Shown here: positions 1-5,011 of the stretch, piece by piece
Numbering within the stretch: position 1 is the first letter of the stretch
Layout of the letters: every line of letters begins with the position of its first letter
Made by a program: the position numbers and the translations under genes
Source of the DNA: Limisphaerales bacterium
GTDB taxonomy: Bacteria > Verrucomicrobiota > Verrucomicrobiia > Limisphaerales > UBA8199
Assembly: GCA_025356925.1 (NCBI GenBank)
Contig: JANXQE010000390.1
Span: 1 to 5,011 of the forward strand
Length of the DNA: 5,011 nucleotides
Direction of reading: 5' to 3'
Notes under the pieces: model-generated
The model's database searches: none
What the model saw: only the letters and a program-made list of their open reading frames with translations
Told to the model about the DNA's origin: nothing

Positions 1-105
1 GAAGGTCGTCTGACCCACAACGTCCGAAATCCGAAGCCCAAATACGACCTGAATGTGCCGCGTTGCGCTGCCACGATCGTCGGCGTGCGGATTCGGGCTT
101 CAGCT
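1..105. other. unassigned window edge downstream of thrH
   Basis: I recognise no gene here. Plus frame 1 is open from the first base and stays open to a TAG at 382-384, but most of that stretch lies antisense to the well-supported thrH gene, so the openness is probably a by-product of GC-rich coding DNA. In plus frame 2 a TGA at 11-13 could be the end of a gene entering from the left. Minus-strand frames are also open after the thrH stop codon. None of the short translations resembles a family I know. No clear hairpin followed by a T run is visible as a thrH terminator. Confidence 0.4.
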
Positions 106-723
106 TTACCCGCCCACCGCCGACCGGATCAGTTTCAGGAACTCCTCATATTCCTCGACCGCTCGAAACTGTGGGAATTGCTGTTTCACATTGGCGGGAG
201 CCCGGAACAGGAAGCCAACGTGGGCTTCGATCAACATTGCGGTGTCGTTGAAGGAATCACCACCGGCGACGACGTGGTAGTTGAGGAGTTTGAAAGCTGC
301 GACCGCGCGTTGTTTCTGCTCAGGCACGCGCAATTTGTAATCGATAATGCGGTCGTCTTCGACCACGAGCCGGTGGCAGAATAGAGTGGGCCATCCGAGC
401 TGGCGCAAAAAGGGGGAGGCAAACTGCTCGAACGTGTCTGACAGAATGACAACTTGCACCTGTGCGCGCAGCTCATCGAGAAACTCTTTGGCTCCAGGCA
501 ACGGTCCCAGGCTTCCGATGACTTGTTGAATATCCGACAGCTTGAGTCCGTGCTGGTCGAGGATCTTAAGACGACTACGCATGAGTTTGTCGTAGTCGGG
601 CTCGTCGCGGGTGGTGCGCCGCAGTTCGGGGATGCGGGTCTTCTCAGCCACGGCAATCCAGATTTCCGGCGTCAGCACGCCTTCCATGTCCAGCGTCACG
701 ATTGACTGTTGTAGTTGATTCAC
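106..723 (-). CDS. thrH: ThrH-type HAD phosphatase (phosphoserine phosphatase / phosphoserine:homoserine phosphotransferase)
   Basis: A 205-aa cytoplasmic enzyme of the haloacid dehalogenase superfamily. ThrH of Pseudomonas aeruginosa, about the same length, dephosphorylates phosphoserine and can transfer its phosphate to homoserine, linking serine and threonine metabolism. Visible here are motif I LDMEGVLTPEIW with nucleophile Asp12 and the Glu14 typical of ThrH, motif II ILSDTFEQF (Ser95, Asp96, Thr97), a candidate motif III Lys near 137, and motif IV GGDSFNDTAML (Asp156, Asn159, Asp160). Long stretches between them, such as LKILDQHGLKLSDIQ and FLRQLGWPTLFCHRL, match my memory of ThrH closely. 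The stop is TAA. The frame stays open far upstream, so the start is uncertain. I chose GTG at 721-723, which places motif I about 12 residues in; a GTG at 700-702 would cut into the first beta strand. No Shine-Dalgarno sequence precedes either. The gene is divergent from the propeller gene. A single-function SerB-like role is possible. Confidence 0.9.
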   Translation of the reverse strand: MNQLQQSIVTLDMEGVLTPEIWIAVAEKTRIPELRRTTRDEPDYDKLMRSRLKILDQHGLKLSDIQQVIGSLGPLPGAKEFLDELRAQVQVVILSDTFEQFASPFLRQLGWPTLFCHRLVVEDDRIIDYKLRVPEQKQRAVAAFKLLNYHVVAGGDSFNDTAMLIEAHVGFLFRAPANVKQQFPQFRAVEEYEEFLKLIRSAVGG

Positions 724-790
724 TGCTGCGAGTTTTTCAAAACGCTTCAAAGCTGTCCAGTGACGATTGGCAATGCCGGAACAAATGTCA

Positions 791-816
791 GCCCGCTCGG
801 AGGGCGTTATCGAGCG
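791..816. repeat. inverted repeat with two mutually exclusive pairings
   Basis: CGCTCG (794-799) is a perfect inverted match to CGAGCG (811-816) with an 11-nt loop. An overlapping smaller pairing, GCCC (791-794) with GGGC (802-805), shares base 794 and would compete with the first. No T run follows on either strand, so this is not a simple terminator. It lies about 70-90 bp upstream of the thrH start and could be an operator or an RNA structure, or be due to chance in GC-rich DNA. Confidence 0.35.
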
Positions 817-837
817 AAGCCAAGCCAGGCGGCACTG

Positions 838-856
838 AAATCCGGAGGCCGGATTT
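838..856. repeat. perfect 8-bp inverted repeat, short-loop hairpin
   Basis: AAATCCGG (838-845) and CCGGATTT (849-856) are perfect reverse complements separated by AGG. On the plus strand one more T follows, giving a GC-core stem ending in TTTT, which is only faintly terminator-like. It lies 87 bp before the propeller ATG and 115 bp before the thrH GTG, midway in the divergent spacer. A dimeric regulator's operator is the more natural reading, but nothing shows which gene it would serve. Confidence 0.45.
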
Positions 857-942
857 TGCACATCCTTAGCTTTTTGACCTCGCCGCGGCTTCATTTGCGA
901 TTGCCCAACTCGGCCCGAACTGGGATCTATTCCGCACTCATC

Positions 943-3198
943 ATGAACCTGCTCCACTGCCCGAGAAAATGGCCAGCCACTTTTGCCGCGCTGTTCCTCG
1001 GCTGCCCGTTTCAGTCGATGGCGGCGCCCGACGATGTCTATCTCCAGGAAATCGGGCATCGGATTCCCACGCTGGAGCCGGTAACCGCGGTCATCACAGA
1101 CTTTGACACCATCTGGATTGGCAGCGCACGCGGGCTCGCCCGCGTCGAAGGCGAGAAGATCGTCGACGTCCCTGCGGTCCGGGTGCCCGTGCGGCGTCTG
1201 ATCGAAGCCGGCGGTACGATCTGGGCGGTCACGGCGCCCGGGCTTTGGCGGCACGCGGACACGGCCTGGATCCAGGTGTCGACCAACGCCGGCATCGCCG
1301 ACGTCACTGCCCACCGAAATGCGCTCATCGTCGCTGCGGGCAGCCGGCTGTGGCGCGTGGAGAACCAAGCCCTCGCTCCATGGGCAACCGTCGACTGTCC
1401 CTTCCCGATCTCACGGGTGGTTTCATTCCAGGAATCCCTTCACGTGCAAGGCGCAGGCCGGCTCACGATCTTTGCTGGCGGGCGCTTTGGCGGGCTCGAC
1501 ATGTATGGATTCCCCGCCGACCAGTCTTGGGACTGGGGCGCTCCGCCCTCGTCAGAAATCCGTGACATTCTGGCCATGGGCAGTCGCCTGTTTCTCGCCA
1601 CCGACCGAGGGGTCGCCGAACTGCGAGGGATGTCGCTGACGACGCTCAGTGGCGCCCAGGGACTGCCGTATGAAGACACCACCTGCCTGGCGCGTGGTTT
1701 CACTAACGACCTGTGGATCGGCACGACCCGCGGGGCGATCCGTAAGGTTGGGGACCAGTTCCAATACTTCGCGGGCGAGCGCTGGCTGCCCGGCAACCGT
1801 GTTAATGCCATCGCTGTGCATGGCCGTACGGTGTGGATCGCGACGGATCACGGGCTCGGCGTTATCGAGTACGTTCCGTTTACCCTCGCGAAGAAGGCGG
1901 CTTACTACGAGCGCCACCTCGAGGAGTGGGGACAGAAGCGGCTTGGCCTGGTGCAAAAACTGGAATGGGATGACGCCTTGAAGGAATTCGTCCGCGAGGC
2001 GGGCGACAACGACGGGGGCTATTCGGGCGACTATCTGGCTGCGGAATCGTATCGTTGGGCGGTCACGCACAACCTCGCCGCGCGCCGTGAGGCGACGAAT
2101 ACGTTCCATGCTCTGCGCTGGCTCCAGGCGATCACGGGCATCCCCGGTTTCCCCGCCCGCTCGGTGTGGGCCAAAGGCGAGCGCGGGCACAAGTCAACGG
2201 GCGGCTCGGGCGGGTATCCGGCGGAGTGGCACGACACTGAAGACGGCCGCTTCGAATGGAAAGGCGACACATCCAGTGACGAATTGTGCTCCCACTTCTA
2301 CGCTATCACTCGCTTTTTGGACCTCGCGGCCCAGGGTGACGAAATCCGCCAGGCTAAGAGCCATCTCGCGCGCATCGCAAGCCACCTGATCGAACACCAC
2401 TGGCAGCTCATTGATGTTGATGGAAAACCGACACGTTGGGGCCGGTGGGACCCCGAGTACTTCCTCACCGAGGAGGGCCGCTACGACCGTGGCCTGCAGA
2501 GCCTCGAGCTACTCTCTTTCCTGAAGACTGCAGAGGTGCTAACGGGCGAGCCAAAGTTCGCTGCCGCGTACCAGGAGCTTGTCCGGCTGGGTTATCCCCA
2601 GTACACACTGCGCCAGCGCCAGACCCAACCGCCGGACTCGGTGCTGCACTTTCTCGATCAACTGGCTGCATGGAGCTATTGGACTCTCCTGCGCTATGAA
2701 TCGGACCCCGATCGGCGCGCGCTCTATCTCCGGAGTTACGAGCGCAGTTACGAGGTAGTGAGGGTCGAGCAGCAGCCATGGTTCAATTTCGTCCATCACG
2801 CACTGACGGGCGACGACGAGGAGTCGGCCGCCTCGCTCGCACACCTACGGGAGTGGCCGCTCGACCTGCGGATTTGGTCGTACCACAACTCGCAGCGGAC
2901 CGACCTGCGCACACCCCCCGGCTACGTCGCGCTCAAGGGCGGGACGCGGGCCTTCTCGCCGCGCGAGCGCGAGCCGATGCGCTGGGATGGGTGGACGATG
3001 CAGGCCGATGGCGGTTCCGGCGGACGCGATGTCGTCGAACCCAGCAGTTGGCTCCTCGCGTACTGGATGGGGCGTTACCACGGGGACATTGCGGCTCCGA
3101 CGGTTACCAGCCCGGACCTGTTGACGGTCCCGCACAGCCTTGACTGCGAACTCGGCGCCAGGCAGTACAACGGGCCGCCGCGACCGGCCCTTCCATGA
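943..3198 (+). CDS. exported beta-propeller protein with long C-terminal helical domain, function unknown
   Basis: A 751-aa protein. The ATG at 943 was chosen because a signal peptide follows directly: Arg8/Lys9, hydrophobic core at 12-20, cleavage probably after Ala27 or Ala28 (SMAAP). FLGC at 18-21 is a poor lipobox, so a lipoprotein is less likely. Residues about 45-310 carry repeated strands of the two-component-regulator propeller type: IWIGSARGL (57), IWAVTAPGL (93), LIVAAGSRL (128), LFLATDRGV (216), LWIGTTRGA (257) and VWIATDHGL (297), enough for six or seven blades. Residues about 315-720 are mainly helical and rich in Trp, Tyr and acidic residues (for example RWGRWDPEYF at 498-507), suggesting an alpha/alpha-toroid like those of many polysaccharide-active enzymes; that is inference. 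No histidine kinase, DNA-binding or membrane segment follows the propeller, so this is not a hybrid sensor kinase. It probably acts in the periplasm or outside the cell. No Shine-Dalgarno sequence is visible. I cannot assign a substrate. Confidence 0.85.
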   Translation: MNLLHCPRKWPATFAALFLGCPFQSMAAPDDVYLQEIGHRIPTLEPVTAVITDFDTIWIGSARGLARVEGEKIVDVPAVRVPVRRLIEAGGTIWAVTAPGLWRHADTAWIQVSTNAGIADVTAHRNALIVAAGSRLWRVENQALAPWATVDCPFPISRVVSFQESLHVQGAGRLTIFAGGRFGGLDMYGFPADQSWDWGAPPSSEIRDILAMGSRLFLATDRGVAELRGMSLTTLSGAQGLPYEDTTCLARGFTNDLWIGTTRGAIRKVGDQFQYFAGERWLPGNRVNAIAVHGRTVWIATDHGLGVIEYVPFTLAKKAAYYERHLEEWGQKRLGLVQKLEWDDALKEFVREAGDNDGGYSGDYLAAESYRWAVTHNLAARREATNTFHALRWLQAITGIPGFPARSVWAKGERGHKSTGGSGGYPAEWHDTEDGRFEWKGDTSSDELCSHFYAITRFLDLAAQGDEIRQAKSHLARIASHLIEHHWQLIDVDGKPTRWGRWDPEYFLTEEGRYDRGLQSLELLSFLKTAEVLTGEPKFAAAYQELVRLGYPQYTLRQRQTQPPDSVLHFLDQLAAWSYWTLLRYESDPDRRALYLRSYERSYEVVRVEQQPWFNFVHHALTGDDEESAASLAHLREWPLDLRIWSYHNSQRTDLRTPPGYVALKGGTRAFSPREREPMRWDGWTMQADGGSGGRDVVEPSSWLLAYWMGRYHGDIAAPTVTSPDLLTVPHSLDCELGARQYNGPPRPALP

Positions 3199-3338
3199 CC
3201 CGTGCAACCGACCGGATCCCTTGCTTATTCGGTTGGCGTTTGGAATTGATGCATTCCGGAACCCACCTCATCGACGGTCGCGCCGTTTTCGAAGCGCTCC
3301 AGCAAGAGAGGAGGTCAGTTGCGGATTTTTCTCCGTGA
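3195..3338 (+). CDS. doubtful 47-aa ORF overlapping the propeller stop codon (ATGA)
   Basis: The ATG at 3195-3197 overlaps the propeller gene's TGA at 3196-3198 in the ATGA arrangement typical of translational coupling. The frame runs 47 codons to TGA at 3336-3338. The translation begins MTRATDRIPCLFGW and ends QQERRSVADFSP; I recognise no family, signal peptide or membrane segment. The 5' part would also form two hairpins (3205-3235 and 3239-3260), which argues as much for a 3' untranslated region as for a gene. The overlap may be chance. Confidence 0.15.
   Translation: MTRATDRIPCLFGWRLELMHSGTHLIDGRAVFEALQQERRSVADFSP
3205..3260 (+). repeat. two tandem stem-loops just after the propeller stop codon
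   Basis: CAACCGA (3205-3211) pairs perfectly with TCGGTTG (3229-3235) around a 17-nt loop and starts only 6 nt after the stop codon. Next, TTTGGAAT (3239-3246) can pair with ATTCCGGA (3253-3260), counting two G-U pairs, around a 6-nt loop. Neither stem is followed by a T run, so an intrinsic terminator is not supported. They could protect the mRNA 3' end or assist a Rho-type stop. Confidence 0.35.
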
Positions 3339-3502
3339 CCCGACCGGCAGCTGGAGGGTGCCAGTCGCCGTTCCAGTTCCCCTGCGCCTGAGCCGGTTGT
3401 TGCAACCACCTGCAAGATTAGGAGCACCACTTGACGTGGAAGCTAAAATCCAGGGGTCAGGTTTGGGCAACCCGATTGGTCTTATCGCTCCGCAGGCTGG
3501 CC

Positions 3503-3531
3503 AGCGGCAAGCTGAGAGGCGGGCCGCTTTT
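3503..3531 (+). terminator. weak terminator-like hairpin with TTTT
   Basis: AGCGGC (3503-3508) pairs with GCCGCT (3523-3528) around a 14-nt loop, and TTTT begins with the last stem T at 3528. The orientation fits termination of plus-strand transcripts reading out of the propeller gene before they enter the convergent VPDSG-CTERM gene, but it lies about 305 bp past that stop codon. The stem is short and the loop large, so the call is weak. Confidence 0.25.
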
Positions 3532-3540
3532 CCACGCGAC

Positions 3541-4128
3541 TTACGCAGTGCAGGGCCGGAACCGGAAGAATCGAACACATCCTCCCATACCGAGCAAGCC
3601 CAGTCCCAACAAAATGATGGTGCGTCCCCCATCGGGCACGCTCGATGAAGCGTATACGGCGAGGTGGTCCGGGCTGGGAGAAATCTGGGTCGGAAGCCCC
3701 GACTCCACGGACGTGGTCGAATATTTGGAAAAGTCGAAAGTGCCCAAGCCGGGCAGGGTGACAGAGGTTGGCAACGTGGACGGGTCTGAAAGGAAAATGC
3801 CTCCGGCGATCATCCCTAAAGAAATGACGAAGTATTCATCGCTGATCTTGGTACTGCCTGGGTCAGTCCAGATGCCTTTGCTGGAGCCAAGGCCCAACGA
3901 GGCTATGAACGGATTGACTGTCCCAACCCACCAGATGGCCTCCGGATTGTTATTGATCAGGCCCGTTTGGAAAGTTCCCCCATCTGAGCTGAACCCCGTG
4001 CCCGTGACGACGATAGGCCCTGCTGTGTCGTTTATGGTTACGGTCGGGATCGTATTCCCGCCCGCCTGGAGAGCCACGCCCAAAATGGTCATGGCACTCA
4101 GTAACAAAGAATTGCGCAGATTATTCAT
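3541..4128 (-). CDS. VPDSG-CTERM (PEP-CTERM-like) exosortase-sorted surface protein, unknown function
   Basis: A 195-aa secreted protein. The N-terminus is a Sec signal peptide (Asn/Arg region, hydrophobic stretch at about 7-20, cleavage near residue 22 after LQA). The mature part is rich in Gly, Ser, Thr and Ile/Val and suggests a small beta-rich domain; I recognise no fold. The C-terminus carries the sorting signal: VPDGG at 164-168, a short hydrophobic stretch IILLGLGLLGMGG (171-183) and a basic tail with Arg186, Arg189 and Arg191. The family consensus is VPDSG, so Gly replaces Ser here. Such tails are known to be recognised by exosortases at the inner membrane, which process the protein for export to the surface or extracellular matrix. 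The only two cysteines (184 and 193) lie in the removable tail. No Shine-Dalgarno sequence precedes the ATG. A candidate sigma-54 promoter lies just upstream. No exosortase or polysaccharide gene is in the window, which is normal for these scattered genes. Confidence 0.85.
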   Translation of the reverse strand: MNNLRNSLLLSAMTILGVALQAGGNTIPTVTINDTAGPIVVTGTGFSSDGGTFQTGLINNNPEAIWWVGTVNPFIASLGLGSSKGIWTDPGSTKISDEYFVISLGMIAGGIFLSDPSTLPTSVTLPGLGTFDFSKYSTTSVESGLPTQISPSPDHLAVYASSSVPDGGRTIILLGLGLLGMGGCVRFFRFRPCTA

Positions 4129-4153
4129 AGAGAGTTAATGTCTAACTAAGTCT

Positions 4154-4170
4154 AAGCACAAAGTGTGCCA
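4154..4170 (-). promoter_or_regulatory. candidate sigma-54 (-24/-12) promoter of the VPDSG-CTERM gene
   Basis: Read on the minus strand the element is TGGCACACTTTGTGCTT. Against the RpoN consensus TGGCAC-N5-TTGCW it has a perfect -24 half (TGGCAC) and four of five bases in the -12 half (GTGCT), with the required GG-N10-GC spacing. Transcription would start near 4144 and leave an untranslated leader of about 16 nt before the ATG at 4126-4128. The same bases form an inverted repeat GCACA-AAG-TGTGC (4156-4168), so a regulator's operator is an alternative. A sigma-70-like pair slightly upstream on the same strand (TTGCTA, 17 bp, TATTTA) matches its consensus poorly. Confidence 0.55.
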
Positions 4171-4261
4171 TAAGTTTCTATAAATACGTAAGTTATTTAT
4201 TAATAGCAATTAAGGTTGTTTTTGGCTACGCATATTTCGTTGGAGCGGTGACGGAAACTGT

Positions 4262-4307
4262 AAAGCATTCCGACAAAAGCATTCGAGGCTGGCTTGGTCT
4301 CCGAATG
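4262..4307. repeat. direct repeat AAAGCATTC x2 and overlapping inverted repeat
   Basis: AAAGCATTC occurs at 4262-4270 and again at 4276-4284, a 14-bp period. The second copy also starts an imperfect inverted repeat: CATTCGAG (4280-4287) pairs with CTCCGAATG (4299-4307) with one bulged base. The block lies about 120-165 bp upstream of the predicted start of the sigma-54 transcript, the usual distance for an enhancer site bound by an RpoN-dependent activator. That role is inference from position alone. Confidence 0.35.
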
Positions 4308-4406
4308 GTCTAGGTGTGTATATGATTCATTATAAACGAGTTGTGGATTAATCGCAGGTTTAGATCAAGCTTGTCGGCGCGCTTTACATTGTTTGGCAAT
4401 TGTCCG

Positions 4407-4441
4407 ATGACGGCAACCGAGGTTTAATCACAAAGCGTCAT
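4407..4441. repeat. inverted repeat ATGACG-N23-CGTCAT
   Basis: Perfect 6-bp arms at 4407-4412 and 4436-4441 flank a 23-nt spacer that itself contains a small AAC/GTT hairpin (in AACCGAGGTT). It sits in the middle of the divergent spacer, about 260 bp before the pfk ATG. It may be a regulator site or chance. Confidence 0.25.
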
Positions 4442-4701
4442 AATTAACTGTGCGTGTTGATGCGAAATCGGGGTGCTATCCGGGTGGGTTCGCGGCGTGG
4501 GAGGAACCGAATTTGGCCGAGGGAGCCAAAAACACCAAGTTTTTGAAGAATTAGTGGATTTGCAGTAGCCACAGCGGGGGTTAAATCGCGCTAAAGAATG
4601 TTTCAAGCCGCCCGATAGGATAGTAATCATCTGTGGTTCGCGATCGGCCACGGCGGTCGGCGTTGTATAGCATGATTTTTGGCCCACAACAAACACACGA
4701 A

Positions 4702-5011
4702 ATGAAAATTGGCATCGTCACGGGGGGAGGGGATTGCCCTGGATTAAACGCGGTCATTCGCGCGGTTGCCAAGACTGCCGCCAAGCGCGGCTGGGAAACG
4801 CTCGGCATCGTTGGCGGCTTTCAGGGTTTGCTCGAGCCGCAGACCTACCGCGTGCTGGATTACAAGGCTCTCGACGGGTTGCTGGTGCGTGGCGGCACAA
4901 TTCTGGGTACAGCCAATCGCGGGCAGTTTTCTGCCAAGACCGGCCACGGCGAAACGCGCCAGCTCCCGAAGGCGTTGCTCGACGCCACCAAGCAGGGCAT
5001 GGCGGAGCTGG
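4702..5011 (+). CDS. pfkA: 6-phosphofructokinase, N-terminal part (runs off the window)
   Basis: The first 103 codons of a cytoplasmic phosphofructokinase, which phosphorylates fructose 6-phosphate to fructose 1,6-bisphosphate in glycolysis. The protein opens MKIGIVTGGGDCPGLNAVIR, the phosphate-donor-binding loop of the PfkA family with GGGDCPGLN at 8-16, and continues with RGGTILGTANRG at 63-74, which corresponds to RGGTFLGSAR in E. coli PfkA. CPGLN instead of the E. coli APGMN, and the NRG after the second motif, resemble the group III (mixed-substrate or pyrophosphate-using) branch rather than classical allosteric ATP enzymes. The residue that largely decides ATP versus pyrophosphate, in the GGDGS/GGDD region near residue 104, lies just outside the window, so the donor cannot be settled. 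The ATG at 4702 fits the family N-terminus exactly. No Shine-Dalgarno sequence precedes it. Confidence 0.93.
   Translation, partial: MKIGIVTGGGDCPGLNAVIRAVAKTAAKRGWETLGIVGGFQGLLEPQTYRVLDYKALDGLLVRGGTILGTANRGQFSAKTGHGETRQLPKALLDATKQGMAEL

Larger units (their letters stand above)
724..942. other. divergent intergenic region between thrH and the propeller gene
   Basis: This 219-bp spacer must hold the promoters of both divergent genes. I see no convincing -35/-10 pair. On the minus strand a CTGACA-like hexamer followed 17 bases later by AATCGT is too weak to call. The plus frame of the propeller gene is open through the spacer, but the translation is not hydrophobic or propeller-like, and the signal peptide begins only at the ATG at 943. 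Two hairpin-forming inverted repeats (listed separately) are the only clear structure. Confidence 0.6.
3199..3540. other. convergent intergenic region
   Basis: This 342-bp stretch lies between the 3' ends of the propeller gene and the VPDSG-CTERM gene. Apart from the doubtful 47-codon ORF I see no gene. It contains several short inverted repeats: 3205-3235, 3239-3260, a small GGTTG/CAACC hairpin at 3395-3407, and 3503-3531. A CCAGGGGTCAGG string at about 3449-3460 resembles sequence sometimes found beside REP/transposase elements, but with one copy and no transposase this is not evidence of a mobile element. Confidence 0.5.
4129..4701. other. divergent intergenic region between the VPDSG-CTERM gene and pfk
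   Basis: This 573-bp spacer is visibly AT-richer than its surroundings from about 4130 to 4440, then returns to mixed composition. ORFs in it give non-protein-like translations. It contains a sigma-54-like promoter (4154-4170), a direct repeat with an overlapping inverted repeat (4262-4307), and an inverted repeat ATGACG/CGTCAT (4407-4441). TTTGGC (4512-4517) and GCCAAA (4525-4530) can form a small hairpin around a 7-nt loop, with no T run on the plus strand. For pfk, TATAGCATGAT at 4666-4676 could contain a -10 element, but no matching -35 is visible. I see no riboswitch or tRNA. Confidence 0.6.

Noticed and set aside
1..384. Plus-strand open frame entering from the window edge
   Set aside because: Its last 279 bases are antisense to the conserved catalytic and C-terminal parts of thrH; I recognise no family in the remainder.
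715..942. N-terminal extension of the propeller protein from an ATG at 715
   Set aside because: The extension would bury the signal peptide that begins at 943 by 76 residues, overlaps the thrH start, and is not protein-like.
724..1368. In-frame N-terminal extension of the thrH frame, giving a 420-aa minus-strand ORF ending at 106
   Set aside because: The extra 215 residues are antisense to the propeller gene and its spacer, are low-complexity Arg/Pro/Asp-rich, and have no counterpart in ThrH proteins, which are about 205 aa.
3449..3460. CCAGGGGTCAGG string as a possible remnant of a REP/transposase element
   Set aside because: Only one copy, no paired inverted copy and no transposase in the window; a genome-wide repeat search would be needed.
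3431..4138. 235-aa plus-strand ORF opposite the VPDSG-CTERM gene
   Set aside because: It is the antisense shadow of a gene with clear signal peptide and sorting signal; its own translation shows no domain.
4184..4217. Sigma-70-like promoter TTGCTA-17-TATTTA on the minus strand
   Set aside because: Only 4/6 and 3/6 matches in an AT-rich stretch; the sigma-54-like element downstream is a much better match.
4424..4808. Minus-strand ORFs in the spacer and the beginning of pfk
   Set aside because: Translations are low-complexity and unlike proteins; the second overlaps the conserved start of pfk in antisense.

Overview
The window looks like ordinary chromosomal DNA from a member of the Verrucomicrobiota (PVC group). 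This is an inference from gene content. One gene encodes a small surface protein whose C-terminus (VPDGG, short hydrophobic stretch, Arg-rich tail) matches the VPDSG-CTERM type of exosortase-sorted proteins known mainly from that phylum. A ThrH-type phosphoserine phosphatase, a GGGDCPGLN-type phosphofructokinase, and start codons without Shine-Dalgarno sequences are compatible with this. There is no tRNA, rRNA, CRISPR array, insertion sequence or phage gene.

Layout: positions 1-105 hold no assignable gene. A minus-strand thrH gene (106-723) is followed by a 219-bp divergent spacer with two clear hairpins. A plus-strand gene (943-3198) encodes a large exported protein with an N-terminal beta-propeller of the two-component-regulator type and a long helical C-terminal domain of unknown function. 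A convergent spacer (3199-3540) carries inverted repeats and one doubtful 47-codon ORF that overlaps the propeller gene's stop codon as ATGA. The VPDSG-CTERM gene (3541-4128) lies on the minus strand. A 573-bp AT-rich divergent spacer (4129-4701) separates it from the start of a plus-strand phosphofructokinase gene that runs off the window.

The genes do not form one operon. The most interesting signal is a near-consensus sigma-54 (-24/-12) promoter 26 bp upstream of the VPDSG-CTERM start codon, with short repeats at enhancer distance further upstream. It suggests that this exported surface protein is switched on by an RpoN-dependent activator, as is known for PEP-CTERM genes in some floc-forming Proteobacteria. 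The propeller/helical-domain protein is the main gene of unknown function. thrH (serine/threonine metabolism) and pfk (glycolysis) are housekeeping enzymes. I see no evidence for a new multi-gene system here.
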